NCBI GenBank assembly: GCA_005888335.1
Contig: VAWY01000152.1
Location: 1-9,681, forward strand
From: Actinomycetota bacterium
GTDB lineage: Bacteria; Actinomycetota; Thermoleophilia; Solirubrobacterales; Solirubrobacteraceae
Length of the DNA: 9,681 nucleotides
Direction of reading: 5' to 3'
Notes under the pieces: generated by a model
Told to the model about the DNA's origin: nothing
What the model saw: the letters and a program-made list of their open reading frames with translations, nothing else
Database searches by the model: none
Made by a program: the position numbers and the translations under genes
Shown: positions 5,121 through 9,681 of the stretch, piece by piece
Layout: the number at the start of each line of letters is the position of its first letter
How positions within the stretch are numbered: position 1 is the stretch's first letter

Positions 5121-6848
5121 TTGCCCCCATTCCGACGCCGCTCGCACGCCGCCCTGGCCGCGACGCTGCTGGGCTCCGTGGCACTCGCCGGCACGGCCGA
5201 CGCCCGAGTGATCAACGTCGCGCCGAACCACAACATCACCGTGTTCGCCGGCATCGACTTCATCGCGGCCTTCGGCGACCAGCCCGGCGTCTCGACCACC
5301 GTCGAGGTCCTGCGCAACGGTCAGCTCATCGGCACCGCGACCGGCCCGGCCGTCGACCTCGCCGGGTTCGATCCGCCCAACCACGGCGGCCTCGAGGTCA
5401 ACCACGGTCCCGCCAGCGCGCCCCAGCCCGGCGACTGCTGGACGGGCTTCACCCCCGACATCATCCCCGGCGACATCGTCCGCGTGACCCGCGGCGCCGC
5501 CGTCGAGGAGGTCGAGGTCGACAACATCACGATCGACGACGGCCCGTTCGTCGACAGCGTGGGGAACATCGTCGTGCGCGGCACCGCCGCGCTGGCCGAC
5601 GGCACGCCGATCCCGATCGAGCGCCTGGACTCCGGCGAGGTTCGCAACACCAGCACGTTCCGCGGCGCGCCCACGAGCGTCTTCCGCACGCCGGGCACCG
5701 CCGCCGGGTGGACGATGATCTACGACGTCAACCGGCCGCTCGACCGGGAACGCACCGTGCTGACCCCGAGCGCGCGCCGCGACGTGATCATGGCGGGTGC
5801 CCATGCGATGGGCTACGGCCACGCGCTCGTCCCCCCGCCGGCGGAGATCCAGCTCGCCGACGGCGAGGTGCCCGGCCCCGCACTCGGGTGCGAGGCGTCG
5901 GCCGGCGAGTCCAACGCCGTCTCCTCCGCGGACGACAAGGCGGTCAACCTCGCCAGCGCCGACCTGGCCCTCACGGGCAAGGCGATGGCCGCCACCGTCA
6001 ACGACGACATCACCCAGGTCATCCCCAAGGTCAGCGACGGAACGACGACGCTCACCGGTGCCCCGATCGACATCACGGGCGCCGTGCGGACATGGACCGC
6101 GACGATCGCCCGCGCCCAGCTCGACACGCTGGCCGACGGGCAGCTCAAGGTCTCGGCCGACTACGTCACGCCCGGCGGCGCGATCGGGGGCCACACCCTC
6201 ACGCTCGCCAAGGACGTCGTCGCCCCGGACGTGACGGCCGACACAGCGCCCGGCGAGTACACCGGACCGCTCTCCGTCGCGCTCCGCGCCGGCGTGGGCG
6301 AGACGATCACCTACCGGACCGACGGCCTGGCCAACGGCGCCAACGACCGCGCCTACACCGGGGCCATCAACCTGCCGTTCGGGACGACGACGATCTCCGC
6401 GCGCGTCACCGACGCGGCGGGCAACGTCACCGACAAGGCGTTCACGTACACCGTCAACGCGCCGGCGGCTCCCGCTCCGAACGCGGTGACACCGCCGCTC
6501 CTCGCGCCGGCTCCGGCCCCGCTCGTCACGGGGCCCAAGCTCAAGCTCGACGCGCTGATGGTCACCAGCCGCCTGTCCCTGGGCACGGCGCGCAGGCGCG
6601 GGCTCCACGCGGTCGTCTTCGCGCCGGACGGCGCGAACTACGTCAGGGTCCGGCTGCTGCGAGGCCGCAAGGTGATCGCCAGCGTCGTTCGTCGCGTCTC
6701 GAGCGACGGCGTCATGACGATCGTCCTGCCCCAGAGCAAGAAGGCCCGCCGCGCCCTGCGTCGGGGCACCTACCGCCTCGAGGTGACGCCCGGCGCGAAC
6801 GAGCGCCACTACGGCGCGACGTCCAAGCGGACGGTCCGCATCCGATAG
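5121..6848 (+). CDS. Secreted multi-domain protein B, full-length paralog of A (TTG start)
   Basis: Translation starts at TTG behind AGGAGG. The 575-residue product has a signal peptide (RRRS, core at about 10-24, cleavage near Ala26-Ala28). Regions match A in order: an N-terminal beta module (about 40-130) with VEVLRNGQLIGT and NHGPASAPQPGDCWTGF; an added stretch at about 135-240 that aligns poorly; a middle module (about 255-365) with Cys257 and TWTATIARAQLDTLAD; a chitobiase-C/Ig-like module (about 370-445; ITYRTDGLA, YTGAINLPFGTTTISARVTD); a Pro/Ala linker (446-470); and a basic beta module (about 471-575) ending TVRIR. Cys106 and Cys257 are its only cysteines and match the positions in A. 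No enzyme motif or anchor is visible, so an extracellular binding or structural role is inferred. It is followed by a strong terminator, so it is probably transcribed alone. Confidence 0.9.
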   Translation: MPPFRRRSHAALAATLLGSVALAGTADARVINVAPNHNITVFAGIDFIAAFGDQPGVSTTVEVLRNGQLIGTATGPAVDLAGFDPPNHGGLEVNHGPASAPQPGDCWTGFTPDIIPGDIVRVTRGAAVEEVEVDNITIDDGPFVDSVGNIVVRGTAALADGTPIPIERLDSGEVRNTSTFRGAPTSVFRTPGTAAGWTMIYDVNRPLDRERTVLTPSARRDVIMAGAHAMGYGHALVPPPAEIQLADGEVPGPALGCEASAGESNAVSSADDKAVNLASADLALTGKAMAATVNDDITQVIPKVSDGTTTLTGAPIDITGAVRTWTATIARAQLDTLADGQLKVSADYVTPGGAIGGHTLTLAKDVVAPDVTADTAPGEYTGPLSVALRAGVGETITYRTDGLANGANDRAYTGAINLPFGTTTISARVTDAAGNVTDKAFTYTVNAPAAPAPNAVTPPLLAPAPAPLVTGPKLKLDALMVTSRLSLGTARRRGLHAVVFAPDGANYVRVRLLRGRKVIASVVRRVSSDGVMTIVLPQSKKARRALRRGTYRLEVTPGANERHYGATSKRTVRIR

Positions 6849-6873
6849 CCGCGGCGCGTCCGATCTCCAGCCG

Positions 6874-6907
6874 CCGTCCGGGCGCCGCAGACGCGGCGCC
6901 CGGACGG
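6874..6907 (+). terminator. 15-bp perfect hairpin terminator after gene B
   Basis: CCGTCCGGGCGCCGC pairs perfectly with GCGGCGCCCGGACGG around a four-base loop AGAC, 25 bases after the stop of B. It is followed by GGGG rather than a U tract, as is common for high-GC actinobacterial terminators. Confidence 0.8.
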
Positions 6908-6936
6908 GGGTGGAAGCAGGGCGTCGCGAGCGCTGA

Positions 6937-7119
6937 TCAGCCGGCCGAGGCACCGCGCGGCGCCGATGCGATGAGCGGCAGCTGTGCGATGGCCAGGTCG
7001 CGAGCCCAGAGGATGTGGCGTTCGAGCAGCTCGCCGGCGCGGTCGCCGTCGCGCGCGCGGAGCGCCTCCGCGATGGCGCCGGCAGCCGGGCGCTGCCCGC
7101 CGCGTCGACTGCGCGAGAT
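6937..7119 (-). pseudogene. Tail of a GntR-family regulator (FCD domain), 5' truncated
   Basis: On the minus strand, about 60 residues before TGA at 6939-6937 read PAAGAIAEALRARDGDRAGE, LLERHILWARDLAIAQLPLI. This fits the last helices of the FCD ligand-binding domain of GntR/FadR-type repressors, whose usual pattern is H-x-x-I-x-x-A-I-x-x-x-D-x-x-x-A, then a helix with a conserved His (here ERHIL). The metal-site His normally before AI is replaced (PAAGAI). Nothing upstream of about 7119 resembles the rest of the FCD domain or the winged-helix DNA-binding domain, and no start with a ribosome binding site fits. It is therefore a remnant. Its broken 5' end faces the broken 5' end of the MoaE remnant. 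Confidence 0.55.
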
Positions 7120-7151
7120 CGCGAGGGCGGCGGTGGAGCGCCACGGCGCCT

Positions 7152-7307
7152 GTGGCGATCGCAGTCGCCGCGCCACACCGCGACGCGGCATTCGCCGCCG
7201 CTCGCGAGATCGCCGACCGCATCAAGGCGGAGCTGCCGGTGCGCAAGCGCGAGGCCGAGGCCAAAGGCGCCGACTGGGTCCCGGGCGCGCGGCCAACCGC
7301 GATCTGA
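7152..7307 (+). pseudogene. moaE: Tail of molybdopterin synthase large subunit MoaE, 5' truncated
   Basis: The frame ending in TGA at 7305-7307 reads VAIAVAAPHRDAAFAAAREI, ADRIKAELPVRKRE, then DWVPGARP. This matches the conserved C-terminal third of MoaE, whose pattern is V-A-V-A-x-x-H-R-x-x-A-F, then I-D-x-L-K-x-x-x-P-x-W-K-K-E and W-V. MoaE with MoaD adds the dithiolene sulfurs of molybdenum cofactor. Intact MoaE has about 140-150 residues; only about 51 remain. The Trp of PxWK is Arg here. Frame upstream of 7152 (RWSATAP) no longer matches, and there is no start with a ribosome binding site. No other molybdenum-cofactor genes are nearby. It ends 19 bases from the convergent stop of the phosphatase gene. 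Confidence 0.65.
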
Positions 7308-7326
7308 CCGGGGCCGGCGTCGCCTG

Positions 7327-9132
7327 CTACACCGGCGAGGCAGCCGGCTCGAGCGAGTCGGCTACCTGTGGGGGTGCCGTGTCGGGCGGCGCGAGCTGCG
7401 CCTCGACGGCGCCAGCGGAGGTGTCGATGCAGACGCGCAGGTGGATGCGACCAGCGTCGGCGACCGCGGCCCGCGCGCTCCGCGCGAGTTCTTCGATGAG
7501 CCCGGCGGGCGCGCCGCAGGCGGCGAGGAACCGCTCGGGCGCCTGGCGGGCCACATCGTCGCCGTCGAGCTCGACCTCCTCGAGGCGGATGGCGCGCACC
7601 AGCCCGGGACCGGGAGCGCCGGCGCGGATCACCAGTGCGGCGAGGTCGTCGCCGGCGTGCCGGGCGGCGTCGAGGACCGCGTCGAGGACGTCGGTGGCCG
7701 TGCCGGTCTCGCCGAGCTCATCGACCAGCCGCTCGAGCCCCTCGCGCTCCAGGAACGCACCGTTCACGCGGGCCTCGGTGAGCCCGTCGGTGAAGAAGCA
7801 CGCGCCGCCGTCGGCCAGCACGACGGTCGTCTGCCGGCGTCCGGTCGGCAGCCCCCACCCGAGCGGGGCCGAGGAGCAGGCCACGACCGGGGCGTGGGCG
7901 GCCGCGCCGATCAGGATCGGCGGCGGGTGCCCGGCGCAGGCGTACGTCAGCGTCCCGTCGCGGCGGTCGTGCACGGCGACCGCCGCGGTGGCGAACTCGC
8001 CGTCGGACGAGTCGCCGGCCATCGCCTCGCCGGCGGTGTGCAGGACGAGCCGGGGCTCGAAGCCCAGCTCGAGGTAGGCGCGCAGCTTGTGGCGCACGGC
8101 GGCGGCGCGCGCGATCGCGTCGCGGTCGTGGCCGGAGACGTCGCCGAGGATGATCGCCGTGCGGTCATCGTCAAGCGCGAAGGCGTCGTAGAAGTCGCCG
8201 CCCGCGGCGAGCCCGTCGGCGGCGTGATAGGCGACCGACAGCTCGACGCCGCCGATCCGCTCGGGCAGCGAGGGCACGAGCGCGGCCTGGAGGACCGCGA
8301 GGTCGGCATCGAGCGATCGCCGCGCGGCCTCGAGCCGGCGGGCGCGCCGCCCGCTCAGGAAGGCGCGCAGCCCGAAGCCCGCGACGAGCAGGAGCAGGAC
8401 AGCGATGATCGGCCGGCTCCAGTCCGGGAGGCCCCGCACGATGCTGTGGAGCGTCTCGGTGACGTGGCGGACCGCGCCCCGATCGCGACGAGGCTCGGCG
8501 CGCCGCGAGCGCGCGTGGCGACGAGCGGGTCGCGCTCGGTGAGCGCCCGTCCCCGCGCCGGCCCTCGGCAGCGCGACGCGCGCAGCCGGCGACGCGGCGC
8601 GACGCTCCGGGCGTGACCGCCGCGCGGATCGGCGCCGACCGGACCGACGATGACCGAGCCGAGGTCTCTTCCCGGGGCGAACCGACGCGACGTTGGCCCG
8701 GCGGCGCTCCGCCGCGCCCACCGGCGTCGAGCCTGCGCCGTCGCCGGTGGCGGGCGTGACGGCGTTGCGGATCGTGCCCGCTACGTCGCCGTGGCCGGCA
8801 GGCACGCCCGCCGCGGCGGTGTTCGGCGGATCGCTTGGCGACCCTGCCGCGCTTTCGACCGCCGCGCCGGCATCGGCCTCCTGGCGCTGGACGTCAGCCG
8901 CGGCGTCAGCGACGGTGTCTCCGACGCGGTTGGTGACGTCCGACGGCGGTGGCGCGGGAGGCTCGCCCGGGACCGTCGTGGTCATCGCGCTCACCCGCGG
9001 GAGGCTGGGCGGCGGCACGCCGGCGACGGCTGTGCACGGCGCGACGACGGTCACGTACGCGCACGCCACAGCAACAAGCGACGCCCACAGGCACCGCTTC
9101 TCTCTTCGTCCCTCTGCAGGGATCACTCTCAC
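7327..9132 (-). CDS. Membrane-anchored SpoIIE/PP2C-type serine phosphatase
   Basis: The GTG start at 9132-9130 was chosen because GAAGGA lies four bases upstream and a signal-like segment follows (RREKR, then CLWASLVAVACAYVTVVAP). The frame is open further upstream but without signals. The 601-residue product has an Ala/Pro/Asp-rich outer region (about 45-140), an Arg-rich stretch (about 142-223), a transmembrane helix (about 241-260; RPIIAVLLLLVAGFGLRAFL) and a PP2C-like SpoIIE domain (about 275-505). Its metal motifs are AAGGDFYD (311-316), LGDVSGH (330-335), FFTDGLTEAR (446-455) and DDLAALVIRA (495-504). Such phosphatases dephosphorylate anti-anti-sigma factors in partner-switching; the partner is not in this window. 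The last roughly 95 residues form an extension with ELARSARAAVADAGRIHLRV, possibly a degenerate RsbW-like fold. Repeats lie upstream of the promoter side. Confidence 0.85.
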   Translation of the reverse strand: MRVIPAEGRREKRCLWASLVAVACAYVTVVAPCTAVAGVPPPSLPRVSAMTTTVPGEPPAPPPSDVTNRVGDTVADAAADVQRQEADAGAAVESAAGSPSDPPNTAAAGVPAGHGDVAGTIRNAVTPATGDGAGSTPVGAAERRRANVASVRPGKRPRLGHRRSGRRRSARRSRPERRAASPAARVALPRAGAGTGAHRARPARRHARSRRAEPRRDRGAVRHVTETLHSIVRGLPDWSRPIIAVLLLLVAGFGLRAFLSGRRARRLEAARRSLDADLAVLQAALVPSLPERIGGVELSVAYHAADGLAAGGDFYDAFALDDDRTAIILGDVSGHDRDAIARAAAVRHKLRAYLELGFEPRLVLHTAGEAMAGDSSDGEFATAAVAVHDRRDGTLTYACAGHPPPILIGAAAHAPVVACSSAPLGWGLPTGRRQTTVVLADGGACFFTDGLTEARVNGAFLEREGLERLVDELGETGTATDVLDAVLDAARHAGDDLAALVIRAGAPGPGLVRAIRLEEVELDGDDVARQAPERFLAACGAPAGLIEELARSARAAVADAGRIHLRVCIDTSAGAVEAQLAPPDTAPPQVADSLEPAASPV

Positions 9133-9136
9133 GAGA

Positions 9137-9142
9137 TCCTTC
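9137..9142 (-). promoter_or_regulatory. Ribosome binding site of the phosphatase gene
   Basis: GAAGGA on the minus strand lies four bases before GTG at 9132. It fixes the start 52 codons inside the longest open frame. Its upstream bases overlap TTCGCGAACGG, a variant of the TGCGCGAA repeat seen at 9223-9281. Confidence 0.65.
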
Positions 9143-9222
9143 GCGAACGGGCGGCCACGACATCGACGCGACCGCGCACGAACGCGTCCGGCCGCACAAC
9201 AAGCCTCCATCTGGAGCGACCC

Positions 9223-9288
9223 TGCGCGAACGAAAGGTTCTGCAGATCCTCGTGCGCGAACTCGCAACTTCGGTGCGCGAAGTCGCAC
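9223..9288. repeat. Iteron-like TGCGCGAA repeats upstream of the phosphatase gene
   Basis: TGCGCGAA occurs at 9223, 9253 and 9274. The last two copies extend to a 15-base unit, GTGCGCGAA(C/G)TCGCA at 9252-9266 and 9273-9287, exactly 21 bases apart (two helical turns). Each unit contains a small inverted repeat, TGCG-N6-CGCA. They lie 90-160 bases upstream of the phosphatase start and downstream of the CHAP gene's terminator, so they most likely act on the phosphatase promoter. Confidence 0.6.
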
Positions 9289-9303
9289 ACCGAGGCGGCG
9301 CGA

Positions 9304-9329
9304 AGAGGGGCGCCACCTGGCGCCCCTCT
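9304..9329 (-). terminator. Hairpin terminator downstream of the CHAP gene
   Basis: AGAGGGGCGCCA pairs with TGGCGCCCCTCT around a two-base centre (the real loop is probably four bases). It lies 27 bases past the CHAP stop on the minus strand and separates that gene from the phosphatase promoter region. Confidence 0.7.
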
Positions 9330-9339
9330 CGTCCTGCGT

Positions 9340-9353
9340 GCGGCGTACGCCGC
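9340..9353. repeat. 14-bp palindrome next to the CHAP stop codon
   Basis: GCGGCGTACGCCGC is a perfect palindrome two bases beyond the CHAP stop at 9358-9356. With the hairpin at 9304-9329 it may form a double terminator. Confidence 0.45.
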
Positions 9354-9355
9354 GG

Positions 9356-9681
9356 TCAGCCGATGAAGTCCACGCCGTCGCCGTTGGCCGGCAGGTCGCT
9401 GGCGGGGATGGTCCGGGTGGTGCCGAACCTGTTCCCGTTCCAGTTCTGCTCCGAGATGGTGAACGACGTCGGGTTGCCGTTGGCGTCGCGCTGCACGCTC
9501 TCGACGACGGCGACGTGGCCGGTCGTCGCGCCCGCGCCCATGACGCCGCCCTGGAGGACCATCAGGTCGCCCTTGGACGGGGTCTTGGAGACCGGGCGCC
9601 CGGCGGCCTTCGCCGCATTCGTCCACTCCTGGGCGTTTCCGTTGACCGCGCCCGCGAGGTCAGGACGCCGGCTCAGGGCCC
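9356..9681 (-). CDS. 3' end of a CHAP-domain protein (cell-wall amidase/endopeptidase-like), partial
   Basis: The gene enters from the right edge and ends at TGA (9358-9356); 107 codons are visible. They read LAGAVNGNAQEWTNAAKAAG, RPVSKTPSKGDLMVLQGG, TTGHVAVVESVQRDANGNPT, SFTISEQNWNGNRFGTTRTI and end GDGVDFIG. This is the second half of a CHAP domain: the GNA-x-x-W helix, the P-x-x-GD turn, the catalytic His in GHVAVVE and the polar third residue in EQNW are all present. The nucleophilic Cys lies upstream, outside the window. CHAP enzymes cut peptidoglycan cross-bridges or amide bonds outside the cell. The protein ends with the domain, so any signal peptide, repeats or binding modules must be N-terminal. 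An internal ATG at 9562 is not the start, since CHAP homology continues upstream of it. Confidence 0.88.
   Translation of the reverse strand, partial: ALSRRPDLAGAVNGNAQEWTNAAKAAGRPVSKTPSKGDLMVLQGGVMGAGATTGHVAVVESVQRDANGNPTSFTISEQNWNGNRFGTTRTIPASDLPANGDGVDFIG

Noticed and set aside
4922..8077. A very long open frame (over 1000 codons) through gene B and beyond on the plus strand
   Set aside because: It is a shadow of gene B in another frame: extremely Arg/Pro/Gly-rich, no ribosome binding site, and it crosses the terminator and two gene remnants. High GC content removes stop codons by chance.
9223..9288. CRISPR array or replication-origin iterons
   Set aside because: Only two or three short units with unequal spacing, no spacers of typical length, and no cas or replication gene nearby.
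9133..9288. N-terminal extension of the phosphatase to the ATG at 9288
   Set aside because: The extra 52 residues are Arg/Cys-rich, contain the repeat region, lack a ribosome binding site, and would bury the signal-like segment. The GTG at 9132 has a good site.

Overview
The window is very GC-rich, with third codon positions dominated by G/C, strong GGAGG-type ribosome binding sites and GTG/TTG starts. It carries secreted multi-Ig-domain proteins, a SpoIIE-type phosphatase and a CHAP-domain protein. This suits a high-GC actinobacterium. The style of the secreted proteins (chitobiase-C-like plus a basic C-terminal beta module) suggests the Thermoleophilia/Solirubrobacterales, but that placement is inference.

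Layout: 1-231 is the 3' end of an unrecognised gene. 266-412 (minus) and 588-839 (plus) are two small hypothetical genes that diverge from 413-587. 1032-1691 (plus) is a secreted 219-aa protein with a calcium-loop-like motif, followed by a 12-bp hairpin terminator. 1984-2233 is a decayed fragment of the same C-terminal module found in the two large secreted proteins further on. 2400-3041 (plus) is an orphan NarL/LuxR-type response regulator. It converges on secreted protein A (3227-4819, minus), and a 160-bp near-palindrome lies between the two stop codons. Protein A and its full-length paralog B (5121-6848, plus) diverge from a 301-bp spacer that holds a 27-bp operator-like inverted repeat. 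B ends at a 15-bp terminator hairpin.

6937-7307 is a small gene graveyard. A GntR-type FCD-domain tail (minus) and a MoaE tail (plus) lie back to back, both missing their 5' ends, as if one deletion removed the shared middle of a divergent pair. 7327-9132 (minus) is a membrane-anchored SpoIIE/PP2C-type phosphatase with a predicted signal sequence, an unusual Arg-rich linker and a C-terminal extension. Its upstream region holds iteron-like repeats. 9356-9681 (minus) is the 3' end of a CHAP-domain (cell-wall amidase/endopeptidase-like) gene that runs off the window.

How they may work together: several products act outside the membrane (three secreted proteins and probably the CHAP protein), and two are signalling proteins (response regulator, phosphatase). 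A 12-base sequence is shared between the A/B spacer and the phosphatase upstream region, which could mean common control. A cell-surface remodelling locus is a reasonable hypothesis, but the sequence does not prove it. No tRNA, rRNA, CRISPR array, transposase or origin was seen.
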